Shown here in pieces: positions 16,862 through 24,895 of a DNA stretch of 64,000 nt. The number at the start of each line of letters is the position of its first letter. Positions within the stretch are counted from its first letter, which is position 1. The DNA comes from an uncultured Pseudovibrio sp. GTDB lineage: Bacteria; Pseudomonadota; Alphaproteobacteria; Rhizobiales; Stappiaceae. Both the position numbers and the translations under genes were made by a program. Below the pieces are notes generated by a model. That model worked only from the letters and a program-made list of their open reading frames with translations, had not been told where the DNA came from and made no database searches. The stretch is taken from contig CANMBS010000008.1 in NCBI GenBank assembly GCA_947496145.1, forward strand, positions 1 to 64,000. The letters are read 5' to 3'.

Positions 16862-18280
16862 TTAGCTATCAATTGCAACAATCTTGCCCGGATTCATAAT
16901 ATTAAGCGGGTCAAGACTGCGCTTAATTGCAGCCATCACAGCCACGCCAGCACCATGTTCCTTTGGCAGATATTTCATTTTGCCCTGCCCTACTCCATGC
17001 TCTCCGGTACAGGTTCCACCCATCTCAATTGCCCTGTAATTCAGGCGCTCAACGAATATCTCTGATTTTGCGATATCTTCAGGATCATCCAGATCTACTT
17101 GCACAAGCACATGAAGGTTGCCATCCCCTGCATGCCCAACTATTGGTCCAAGCAGGCCAAACTCCTTGATATCCTTATGCGTTTCTCTCACGCAATCAGC
17201 CAGACGAGATATTGGTACACATACATCAGTTATGACCGAAGCACGTTCAGGGGCCAAACCGTTGGCAGCCCAGTAAACATCATGCCGTGCTTCCCAAAGC
17301 TTCTCGCGCTCTTCTGGGTCAACTGCCCATTCAAACTTTCTCATAGAATTATCAGCAGCCACCTCACCAAACCGCTTTGCTTGTTCTTTCACAGACGCTT
17401 CTGAACCGTGGAATTCCACAAACAGCAAGGGCGATTCTGGCAAACCAAGCTTGGAATAAGCATTCACAGCTTTAACCGATAGCGTATCAAGAAACTCCAT
17501 CCGTGCAGCAGGTATACCGTCCTGAACCGCTTCAATAACTGTGTTGCAACAATCTTCAATACTATCAAAAACCGCTATTCCACCTGAAATTGCTTCAGGA
17601 ATACCGTTAAGCTTGAGTGTCACTTCCGTTATGATACCCAATGTCCCTTCAGAACCAACCATCAAGCGTGTCAGGTCAAATCCGGCGGACGATTTTTTGG
17701 CACAGCTTCCAGTCTTTATGATGCTCCCGTCTGCCATAACCACAGTCAGTGCTAACACCACGTCCTTCATGGTGCCATAAAGAAGAGCATTCGTGCCCGA
17801 TGCGCGCGTTGCAGCCATCCCTCCAATCGTCGCATCAGAACCCGGATCAATTGGAAAAAACAGCCAGGTATCGCGCAAATAATAATCCAGTTGCTTTCGC
17901 GTAACACCAGCCTGAACAACACAAGCCAAATCATCCGGGTATACAGCTACAACCTCATTCATCTGGCTCAGATCCAGTGAAATTCCACCATAAACCGCAT
18001 TAAGATGACCTTCCAAAGATGTGCCGCGCCCATATGGTATGATTGGAACCTGAAATCTGGAACAGATTTTCACAATCTCAGCAACTTCTTCAGTCGAAGA
18101 AGCAAACACAACAGCATCTGGAGGGTGGTTAGACAACCATGTGGTTGTGTGTCCATGCTGTTTGCACAAAGCTTCACTGGTCTGACAACGCGCTCCAAAG
18201 CGCGCAGCAAGAGCAGCGATCGCTTTTGAGATTGCTTCACTACTGCGCTTAACCTCCAATTGAATATCTGTCAAAACCAC
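16862..18280 (-). CDS. FAD-linked oxidase, D-lactate/glycolate dehydrogenase type
   Basis: A 472-residue flavoprotein of the GlcD/Dld family. The N-terminal FAD-binding PCMH-type domain (about 55-230) has PYGRGTSLEGH, DPGSDATIGGMAATRASGTNALLYG and VGSEGTLGIITEVTL. The C-terminal oxidase domain carries VGHAGDGNLH and CTGEHGVGQGKMKYL with the metal-binding histidines of 2-hydroxyacid dehydrogenases. The general likeness to cytochrome-type D-lactate dehydrogenases makes D-lactate the likeliest substrate, but glycolate or D-2-hydroxyglutarate cannot be excluded. The start is GTG; a TATAAT box at 18288-18293 lies only about eight bases before it, so the mRNA may be nearly leaderless. Confidence 0.87.
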   Translation of the reverse strand: MVLTDIQLEVKRSSEAISKAIAALAARFGARCQTSEALCKQHGHTTTWLSNHPPDAVVFASSTEEVAEIVKICSRFQVPIIPYGRGTSLEGHLNAVYGGISLDLSQMNEVVAVYPDDLACVVQAGVTRKQLDYYLRDTWLFFPIDPGSDATIGGMAATRASGTNALLYGTMKDVVLALTVVMADGSIIKTGSCAKKSSAGFDLTRLMVGSEGTLGIITEVTLKLNGIPEAISGGIAVFDSIEDCCNTVIEAVQDGIPAARMEFLDTLSVKAVNAYSKLGLPESPLLFVEFHGSEASVKEQAKRFGEVAADNSMRKFEWAVDPEEREKLWEARHDVYWAANGLAPERASVITDVCVPISRLADCVRETHKDIKEFGLLGPIVGHAGDGNLHVLVQVDLDDPEDIAKSEIFVERLNYRAIEMGGTCTGEHGVGQGKMKYLPKEHGAGVAVMAAIKRSLDPLNIMNPGKIVAIDS

Positions 18281-18581
18281 TCCCCGTATTATAACTTGGC
18301 AGACTCACCGATAACATCTTCAAATTAGCGCACTGCGACCCTGCATTCGACTCAAACTCACCATCGGCCAATGGTAGCCTATTTATCGAACTCAGTTGAG
18401 CTTTTAACTTGTTTGAGCTGCTAAAACACCTAAAACAAATACCATTTCTTAAGTATTTCTCAGTGCTTATAAAAAATAATGCAATCAAATCACAGAATCG
18501 GGACATATCCTGATTGGCCTTCACGTTAGAATATCGTTAAAGCTTGGGTCGATCATCAATTCATATGTCACTTTATCTATT
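18281..18581. other. divergent promoter region, FAD oxidase and ClC genes
   Basis: These 301 A+T-rich bases separate two divergent genes. On the minus strand TATAAT (18288-18293) is a good -10 for the oxidase gene. Near 18492-18511 there is an imperfect palindrome around GGGACATATCC that could be an operator. I see no open frame of note. Confidence 0.4.
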
Positions 18582-20222
18582 ATGCTAAACCGAGTCAGTG
18601 CGCTGAAAATTGCATTCAACCTTGCCCACAAATGGGTAGAACCAAACCTGCGTCAGTTTATGGCTTCGCGACTACCACTTGTCTGGTTTCTCGCATTGAT
18701 CATTGGTGCAATGGTCGGCGGCTCTGCTATCCTTTTCCGTATCGCCATTGGACTAATTCAATGGACATGGCTCGGTACAGCGTCAGAGCGTATCATCAGC
18801 GCTGCGAACGCCCATCCATGGTATGTGATTCTCCTCGCACCAACTCTGGGCGGTTTGGTTGTCGGCATTCTGCTTCACACTATTCAGAAAAAACAACGCG
18901 CTGGCGGTGTCGCTGACGTTATTGAAGCACGTGCTCACGGCGGGCATGGGTTGCCCTTTTGGCCGGGCCTCAGCTCAGCACTCATTACAGTCATTTCCTT
19001 AGGGTGCGGTGCAAGTGCAGGCCGCGAAGGCCCCATGGTCCATCTTGGGGCGACACTGGGCACTTCAGTTTTCACAAAACTAAAGCTTCCAGAAGCCACC
19101 ATGCGCATTCTTTTGGCCGCAGGTGTTGCAAGCGCCGTTTCAGCCAGCTTTAACGCCCCCATTGCAGGTGTATTGTTCGCCCATGAAGTTATTTTGGGTC
19201 ACTACGCCATGTCGGCCTTCGTGCCCATCGTACTGTCATCAGCAATGGGCACGGTAATTTCTCGCCTATACTTTGGTAATGCAGCCGCCTTCATTCTGCC
19301 CCACTACCAAATCAGCAGTTACTGGGAATTCCCTGCTTTTGTCCTGCTCGGCATCGTCTGCGCAATCGTCGCAATCAGCTTTCAATTTGCCCTTATTGGC
19401 TCAGACTGGATCGCACGAAACGTCAAAATGCCAATGTGGCTCCGCCCTGTTATCGGCGGTGTCCTCGTCGGCAGCATCGCCATTTTCTATCCGGAAGTGA
19501 TCGGTGTTGGCTACGAAGCGACCGATGGCGCTCTGAACTCCAGCTTACCGCTTTCACTCATGCTCTCGCTGCTCGTTGCAAAGACAGTCGCAACAGCCAT
19601 AACGCTGGCCTCCCGCTTTGGTGGAGGTATATTCTCTCCTTCCCTCTATCTTGGCGCAATGACAGGTGGAGCTTTTGGCCTGATCGCTGCAAACCACTTA
19701 CCGGACATGGCCTCCAGCCACGGCCTTTACGCGATTCTGGGCATGGGAGCAGTTGCAGCCGCTGTACTTGGAGCTCCGATCTCCACCACCATGATCGTAT
19801 TTGAACTCACAGGCGGCTACGAGCTTTCCATTGCCCTACTGCTCACTGTGAGCATTGCAACGGGCCTCAATCAGGCAATACATGGCCGCTCCTACTTCCA
19901 CTGGCAGCTGGAAATGCGGGGCGTCATGCTGCAGGATGGAGCCCACAAATGGCTTGTCCGCATTGTACATGTAGAGGACTTTGCAGACCCACCGCGGGCA
20001 GATACAGACAACACATTCGATCCACAGTCACAAGAACCTTTTCTTGCTCCTCTCGACACTCTGGAAAAAGCCCTGCGAGAGTTTGACGATGCGGGCCTTT
20101 CCACGCTCCCGGTCATTGATCCCAAGGAGCCTGCCCGGATCATCGGATATGCAAGTCACGTGAAAGCCCTGCGCTATTTCAACTCTGCCCTCATACAGGC
20201 AAATGTTGAGGAGCACCGGTAA
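18582..20222 (+). CDS. ClC-family chloride channel/transporter with a CBS domain
   Basis: A 546-residue integral inner-membrane protein of the ClC family. The selectivity motifs are GREGPMVHLG at 147-156 (Glu149 is the expected gating glutamate) and GGGIFSPSLYLGAM near 345-358. LGAPISTTMIVFELTGGYE follows near 395. After the last helices a cytoplasmic region of about 100 residues looks like a single CBS-type domain (LDTLEKALREFDDAGLSTLPVID). The ATG at 18582 has no Shine-Dalgarno; an in-frame ATG at 18660 (MASRLPLVWF) is the alternative. Exchanger versus channel cannot be settled by eye. Confidence 0.9.
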   Translation: MLNRVSALKIAFNLAHKWVEPNLRQFMASRLPLVWFLALIIGAMVGGSAILFRIAIGLIQWTWLGTASERIISAANAHPWYVILLAPTLGGLVVGILLHTIQKKQRAGGVADVIEARAHGGHGLPFWPGLSSALITVISLGCGASAGREGPMVHLGATLGTSVFTKLKLPEATMRILLAAGVASAVSASFNAPIAGVLFAHEVILGHYAMSAFVPIVLSSAMGTVISRLYFGNAAAFILPHYQISSYWEFPAFVLLGIVCAIVAISFQFALIGSDWIARNVKMPMWLRPVIGGVLVGSIAIFYPEVIGVGYEATDGALNSSLPLSLMLSLLVAKTVATAITLASRFGGGIFSPSLYLGAMTGGAFGLIAANHLPDMASSHGLYAILGMGAVAAAVLGAPISTTMIVFELTGGYELSIALLLTVSIATGLNQAIHGRSYFHWQLEMRGVMLQDGAHKWLVRIVHVEDFADPPRADTDNTFDPQSQEPFLAPLDTLEKALREFDDAGLSTLPVIDPKEPARIIGYASHVKALRYFNSALIQANVEEHR

Positions 20223-20262
20223 TTAACCCCTGTTTTTCTCCATTGACCCATCTGTAAAAAAA

Positions 20263-20280
20263 CGCAATCTCGTTCAAGAC
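20263..20280 (+). promoter_or_regulatory. candidate AraC operator, copy 1 (upstream of araC-type gene)
   Basis: CGCAATCTCGTTCAAGAC, 30 bases before the regulator start. It matches copy 2 at 21198-21215 in 16 of 18 positions. The placement suggests autoregulation. Confidence 0.65.
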
Positions 20281-20310
20281 ATGTCAGTCACCACGAGATA
20301 ATTTGGGGCA

Positions 20311-21180
20311 ATGAAACCGGTCACTCAAAAAGCTGCATTAGAAGCCACCCCACTCAACTCGGGAGAAAACGCCCTGTTCTGGCGCGCTCCCCGCTTTGAC
20401 GGGCTGGAATGTCTTGCCGCAAGCTTCAGAACTCATGTTTATGAACCGCACACTCACGACACTTTTGTTGTTGGCGGCATTCTCTCAGGCTGTCAGGTCT
20501 ATTGGCAGCGCGGTGAGCAGATATTTGCAGGTCCCGGAGATCTGGTCTTCGTAAACCCCTACGAGTTACACGATGGAATACCAGAGGGCCACGGTTACAC
20601 CTATCGCATGACTTATCCGAGTATCTCCCTGCTGCAAAAGATTGCCGAAGACCTCACCGACAAACCTCAAAGCGGAACGCCATTTTTTCCCGAAGCATCT
20701 GTTCATGACCCCGTCCTGTGTCAGGAGTTCATCAAGGCACATAAATCCATACAAAACCGGACAATCGATCTGGAAGCAGAAGAACCGCTTTATATGATCT
20801 TCGCAAAACTATTGGCCAGATATGGCAGTTTCAAAGAGCATGCATTCGGTGAAAGCGATCCTGTTGCGGTTAAGAAAACCCGCGAATATCTGGAGGAAAG
20901 CTTCATGGATAATGTCCATTTAGATGACCTCGCCACTATGACCGGATATTCCAAGTATCACCTGATCCGGTCATTTAAGAAGGCAACAGGCCAAACGCCA
21001 CATGCCTATCTGACAGACGTCAGAGTGCGCAATGCACGCCGCCTTCTGGTGAAGGGCACTTCTCCAAGTGAGACAGCTTGTCTCTGTGGTTTTTCAGATC
21101 AGGCCCACCTGACGCGCCAATTTAAATCACGTGTTGGCACCACACCGGCAGCTTTCCGAAAAGCGGTGATTGAACTTTAA
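20311..21180 (+). CDS. AraC-family transcriptional regulator of the azlCD pair
   Basis: A 289-residue regulator. The N-terminal cupin-like sensor (about 20-110) has HTHDTFVVGGILSG and GPGDLVFVNPYELHDG. The C-terminal double helix-turn-helix (about 190-287) has VHLDDLATMTGYSKYHLIRSFKKATG and CGFSDQAHLTRQFKSRVGTTPAAFR. GGGG lies close to the ATG. It sits directly upstream of azlC and azlD in the same direction, and nearly identical 18-base elements precede both this gene and azlC. It therefore most likely controls itself and the exporter; the inducer, perhaps an amino acid, is inferred. Confidence 0.9.
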   Translation: MKPVTQKAALEATPLNSGENALFWRAPRFDGLECLAASFRTHVYEPHTHDTFVVGGILSGCQVYWQRGEQIFAGPGDLVFVNPYELHDGIPEGHGYTYRMTYPSISLLQKIAEDLTDKPQSGTPFFPEASVHDPVLCQEFIKAHKSIQNRTIDLEAEEPLYMIFAKLLARYGSFKEHAFGESDPVAVKKTREYLEESFMDNVHLDDLATMTGYSKYHLIRSFKKATGQTPHAYLTDVRVRNARRLLVKGTSPSETACLCGFSDQAHLTRQFKSRVGTTPAAFRKAVIEL

Positions 21181-21197
21181 AACTCTAGTAAAGAAAG

Positions 21198-21215
21198 CGC
21201 AATTTTGTTCAAGAC
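21198..21215 (+). promoter_or_regulatory. candidate AraC operator, copy 2 (upstream of azlC)
   Basis: CGCAATTTTGTTCAAGAC, 141 bases before the azlC start and in the same orientation as copy 1. Only two of 18 positions differ. Confidence 0.65.
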
Positions 21216-21356
21216 GCCTTCTGCCATCCTCGCCTAAAAGCCTCTTAAAGCAAGCGCTTTGATTAATATGCTTCAGCCTTCACCAATGGTAAGGCGAAGA
21301 TAATACAATTCAGTTTATGTCTGAGTTTAAGAAAGTGCTGGGTTCGAGGAGGTTTT

Positions 21357-22106
21357 GTGAACTCAAATCATAACAAGCAGGCGATTAACGCAACTCCCAG
21401 TGAGTTTCTGCTCGGTATAAGAGCATTCTTCCCGCTCATTTTCGCCGCAACTCCTATTGGTCTGTTATTTGGAGCACTGGCAGCACAAAAGGGACTTTCA
21501 CCACTGGAGGTTCTGCTCATGGGGTCGTTTGTTTTTGCTGGCGGGTCACAGTTTCTTGCGCTGGATCTTTGGTCCGAGCCATTGCCATGGCTCACCATCG
21601 CCCTCTCCACATGGCTCATCAACCTGCGCCATGTTCTTATGAGTACATCCCTCGCCCCTAAATTAACTCACTGGACAACCAGACAAAGATATCTCGGTTT
21701 TTTCATACTCGCCGACGAAGTCTGGGCGCTTTCCGAACAGCGTGCCATAAAAACTCAAACAACCTTCGGCTACTATCTGGGGGTGGGCATCACCTTGTTC
21801 CTCACATGGCAAATCTCGACAGTTGCAGGGAGTCTCATCGGAAGTGTGCTTGGTGATCCAGCTCGCTATGGGCTGGACTTTGCGTTCACTGCTTTGTTTA
21901 TCTGCCTCGTCATGAGCTTTTGGCAGGGTCGCAAAACCGGCGTTGTATTAGCTGCAAGCGGACTTGCAGCAGTGTTCACCCACACATATGTACCTGGTGC
22001 CTGGTATATAATCGCTGGTGCTGCTGCGGGGGTGGTCGCCGCTGCAATCCAGTACGATGATAAACCAGCAAACATCAAAGCCGCTGTGGAGGTTGCCCGG
22101 TCATGA
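21357..22106 (+). CDS. azlC: AzlC, large subunit of branched-chain amino acid exporter
   Basis: A 249-residue inner-membrane protein of the AzlC/YgaZ family, predicted to export branched-chain or related amino acids with AzlD. It has several membrane segments and the family stretches FGALAAQKGLSPLEVLLMG, FVFAGGSQFLALDLW and WLINLRHVLMS. The start is GTG with an excellent GAGGAGG four bases upstream. It overlaps azlD by four bases (ATGA). The substrate is inferred from the family. Confidence 0.93.
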   Translation: MNSNHNKQAINATPSEFLLGIRAFFPLIFAATPIGLLFGALAAQKGLSPLEVLLMGSFVFAGGSQFLALDLWSEPLPWLTIALSTWLINLRHVLMSTSLAPKLTHWTTRQRYLGFFILADEVWALSEQRAIKTQTTFGYYLGVGITLFLTWQISTVAGSLIGSVLGDPARYGLDFAFTALFICLVMSFWQGRKTGVVLAASGLAAVFTHTYVPGAWYIIAGAAAGVVAAAIQYDDKPANIKAAVEVARS

Positions 22107-22426
22107 CCTCAGAAATCTTCGCTGTTGATCCACTCGTACTTTTCACGATTCTCGCAATGGCGGCGGGAACCTACCTCACCCGCATAGCTGGCCTGATACT
22201 GACAAAATTTGTAGTATTTTCAGGCCGCACAGAAGCGGCACTACAGGCTGTCCCTCCGGCAATACTAATGTCCGTTGTCGCCCCCACCGCATTCGCCACA
22301 GGCATTGCAGAAACCGCTGCGACAGCAATCACCGCGATTGCAGCATTACGTCTGCCCTTGTTGCCAGCAATCGCAATTGGCGTCATCAGCGTAGTTATCC
22401 TTCGGTTGGCTCTCGCTTTCGTTTAA
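22103..22426 (+). CDS. azlD: AzlD, small subunit of branched-chain amino acid exporter
   Basis: A 107-residue protein with about four hydrophobic segments and the AzlD-like stretch MAAGTYLTRIAGL near the N-terminus, then AVPPAILMSVVAPTAFATG. AzlC needs this partner for export in studied systems. The four-base overlap with azlC suggests strict co-translation. A strong terminator follows the stop. Confidence 0.92.
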   Translation: MTSEIFAVDPLVLFTILAMAAGTYLTRIAGLILTKFVVFSGRTEAALQAVPPAILMSVVAPTAFATGIAETAATAITAIAALRLPLLPAIAIGVISVVILRLALAFV

Positions 22427-22429
22427 GCA

Positions 22430-22464
22430 AAACCCCCGCTTAGTAAAGCGGGGGTTTCTTTTAT
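22430..22464. terminator. terminator after azlD
   Basis: A perfect 12-bp stem, AAACCCCCGCTT with AAGCGGGGGTTT, a four-base loop and TTTCTTTT on the plus strand. On the other strand the A-run becomes a T-run, so it can also end the converging aminopeptidase transcript. Confidence 0.9.
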
Positions 22465-22485
22465 TCGAGTGGAACAACATCCTGA

Positions 22486-24306
22486 TCAGGAAACAGGACG
22501 GGTTGCCTCTTCAAGCCATGCTCTGGTCTCTTCATCCAGATGCGGCCCAATCGCATCTCTCACGCGCGCGTGGTAAGAATTCAGCCAGTTCAGCTCAAAA
22601 GCTGACAAAAGCTTGGTATCCACCAAACGCAGATCAATAGGTGCAAGAGTCAATGCTTCAAAGCCAAGCATTTCCTTATCGCCCCCTGCAATAGCCGCAG
22701 CAGGAGTGACCAGCTCAAGATTCTCGATACGAATACCATAATCACCAGCACGGTAGTATCCAGGTTCATTGGAAAGGATCATGCCCGGTCTCAGCGCAAC
22801 GCTGTTCGGCGATTTAGCAATCCTCTGTGGTCCTTCATGAACACTTAGATAAGAGCCAACACCATGACCGGTGCCATGGTCAAAATCGAGCCCCTGCTTC
22901 CAAAGATCAATGCGCGCCAAAGCATCTAGTTGTGAACCAGTCGTCCCAACCGGGAATCGTGCAGTCGCAATACCGATGTGACCTTTCAGAACCAGCGTAA
23001 AATGCTTGCATTGCTCAGCAGTTACTGCGCCTACAGCGAGCGTACGAGTGATATCGGTCGTACCGTCCTCATATTGCGCACCAGAATCAATCAGGTAGAT
23101 ACTGTTCAATTCAATCGGCAGATTACTGTCATTGCTCACACGATAATGACAAATCGCACCATGCGGACCAGCAGCAGAGATGGTATCGAAGGAAATATCC
23201 TTCAAGGCACCAGTCTCACTTCGAAATTCCTCAAGCTTTCTGGCAGCGGAGATCTCATCGAGACCACCCAAAGGTGCATTCTTTTCAAACCATGCGAGGA
23301 ACCGTGCATAAGCCACTCCGTCACGTAGGTGCGCAGCTTTTGCTCCTTCAATCTCAGCGTGGTTTTTAATTGCTTTAGGCAACAGAGTTGGTTCTTGCCC
23401 CTCAACAACATGACCACCATTTTGGGCAACCGCATCAAACAACGCCTGACCGGCAAGTCCCACATCAATCAAAACCCGCTTACCTTCAGCTCCATAAGCC
23501 TTCAAGGTTGACAGTAATTGCCTTGGCTCCGCAATTTCTGCAAGCGTAGACAACTCATCGCGTACTTTATTGGAAAGCTTGCGCCCATCAATAAACAAAG
23601 ACGGTTTGCCCTCACTCGGCACAAGGGCAAAGGACAACGGCAATGGTGTATGAGACACATCGCTACCACGGATGTTCAAAAGCCATGCAATGGAATCTGG
23701 CTGTGTTAGCAATGCAGTATCAGCTTCTTTAGAAGCAATTAGCTCACCAATGCGTTTAATTTTGTCCGCAGCACTTTCACCTGCAAACTGCATGGAATGC
23801 ATCTTAACCGCGCCAAGCGGTGCTTCTGGGCGACCCGTCCAAACCGCATCAACAGGATTACTCTCCACACAAATTAGCTCAGCGCCGACCTTCTGACAGG
23901 CTTTTTGCAGGAGACGAACCTGACGAACCGAGTGGATCATCGGATCATAACCGATCTTCTGACCTTCCTTCGCGTTCTCAGTAATCCACGCAGTTAAAGG
24001 CTCGTCCACCAGATGCCGATAAGAAAATGCTTCCTCATCTACCTGCTCACCAACCTGAATAGTGTAGCGCCCATCAACAAAGATTGCCGCCTTATCAGTC
24101 AGAACACCAGCGACACCGGCGGACCCGGTAAAACCTGTCAACCATTCCAACCGGCAATCATGCGGAGGCACATATTCACCCTGATGCGCGTCTGCACGCG
24201 GCACTAAAAAACCATCAAGCCCACGAGAGGCCAACTCTTCCCGCAGAGCGGCCAAACGAACCGGCCCACGAGATTTATCATTGATTGTGTCAAAGCTCTG
24301 AAACAT
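22486..24306 (-). CDS. Xaa-Pro aminopeptidase (aminopeptidase P, M24B)
   Basis: Removes an N-terminal residue that precedes proline. The 606-residue product has the long three-domain form: two N-terminal creatinase-like domains (VDGRYTIQV near 80; SLFIDGRKL near 240) and a C-terminal pita-bread domain. Metal ligands are visible in LIDSGAQYEDGTTDITRT, FDHGTGHGVG, LSNEPGYY and GIRIENLELV. The ATG at 24306 gives MFQSFD, the usual start of alphaproteobacterial relatives. A TTG at 24342 has a better Shine-Dalgarno (GAGG seven bases upstream) and would add 12 residues, so the start is uncertain. It converges on azlD. Confidence 0.92.
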   Translation of the reverse strand: MFQSFDTINDKSRGPVRLAALREELASRGLDGFLVPRADAHQGEYVPPHDCRLEWLTGFTGSAGVAGVLTDKAAIFVDGRYTIQVGEQVDEEAFSYRHLVDEPLTAWITENAKEGQKIGYDPMIHSVRQVRLLQKACQKVGAELICVESNPVDAVWTGRPEAPLGAVKMHSMQFAGESAADKIKRIGELIASKEADTALLTQPDSIAWLLNIRGSDVSHTPLPLSFALVPSEGKPSLFIDGRKLSNKVRDELSTLAEIAEPRQLLSTLKAYGAEGKRVLIDVGLAGQALFDAVAQNGGHVVEGQEPTLLPKAIKNHAEIEGAKAAHLRDGVAYARFLAWFEKNAPLGGLDEISAARKLEEFRSETGALKDISFDTISAAGPHGAICHYRVSNDSNLPIELNSIYLIDSGAQYEDGTTDITRTLAVGAVTAEQCKHFTLVLKGHIGIATARFPVGTTGSQLDALARIDLWKQGLDFDHGTGHGVGSYLSVHEGPQRIAKSPNSVALRPGMILSNEPGYYRAGDYGIRIENLELVTPAAAIAGGDKEMLGFEALTLAPIDLRLVDTKLLSAFELNWLNSYHARVRDAIGPHLDEETRAWLEEATRPVS

Positions 24307-24539
24307 GGCCGAAAGGCTAATGCTGATTGCACAGTAACTCAACCACTCACCTCAATGCTCCTCAGAGGATTTTGCAAGGCTGCAAGGGCACTCATTCAAC
24401 AAACAGCCATGCCTCCTCCCGAAACTACGCATAACCACAGAGGCCCCATGCAGATTTCGATTGCGGCATACATAAGACATGCGCTGTACGCATAAGTGTC
24501 ATGCGAAACTATCTCTTTTTTTACGAAGTGAAATAATGG

Positions 24540-24803
24540 ATAAGCCTTCTTGTCGACGGGGCGCTTCCCTCCCAAAGCAAACCGGCGGATCACTTTCCTC
24601 CCAAAGTGATCCGGGACAAAAATGGCCGGCAGCCATCAGCAGCTGAACAAGCGCTAGAAATGCCACTCATATCGTTAGATACCTCCTCCCAGTATCTGAC
24701 AACGCCAGGCAAACTCCTCCCAATTTGCCGGGCACACAAAAAGAACCTTTGCTTCTCCGGCGAAATCCTCCCAATTCGCTGGTCACGAAGCAAAGGTTTT
24801 TTG
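24540..24803 (+). ncRNA. candidate sRNA with tandem CUCCUCCC-loop hairpins
   Basis: Five successive hairpins each expose a C-rich loop: 24563-24578 (loop CCCTCCCA), 24586-24613 (11-bp perfect stem, loop CCTCCC), 24674-24700 (9-bp stem, loop CTCCTCCCA), 24708-24729 (loop CTCCTCCCAA) and 24757-24782 (loop ATCCTCCCAA). The last is nested in a 12-bp outer stem followed by six Ts, a textbook plus-strand terminator. No protein frame explains the pattern. Alphaproteobacterial sRNA families with CUCCUCCC anti-Shine-Dalgarno loops (the cuckoo/CcsR RNAs of Rhodobacter and the ar14 group of Rhizobiales) are the closest known idea. The 5' end is not defined. A sixth copy, CCTCCTCCC, lies at 24412-24420 in a weak stem. 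Confidence 0.75.
24744..24803 (+). terminator. terminator of the candidate sRNA
   Basis: The outer stem AACCTTTGCTTC (24744-24755) pairs with GAAGCAAAGGTT (24787-24798). It encloses the hairpin CCGGCGAA/TTCGCTGG with a UCCUCCC loop, and TTTTTT (24797-24802) follows. Confidence 0.85.
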
Positions 24804-24835
24804 TCTTTCCACTCTACTTCTCATTAGCGCGCATT

Positions 24836-24866
24836 AAAAAACCCTCAGTGCATAAGCAATGAGGGT
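24836..24866 (-). terminator. terminator of prmA
   Basis: Stem ACCCTCA (24841-24847) with TGAGGGT (24860-24866); on the minus strand six Ts follow. It lies 30 bases past the prmA stop. Confidence 0.85.
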
Positions 24867-24895
24867 CTCATAAGCTTCACCAAATCTGTCAGACA

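Noticed and set aside
24563-24782. Repeated TCCTCCC units considered as a CRISPR-like or mobile repeat array
   Set aside because: Only the loop is repeated; stems differ and spacing is irregular, which fits an RNA with repeated loops rather than a DNA repeat array.
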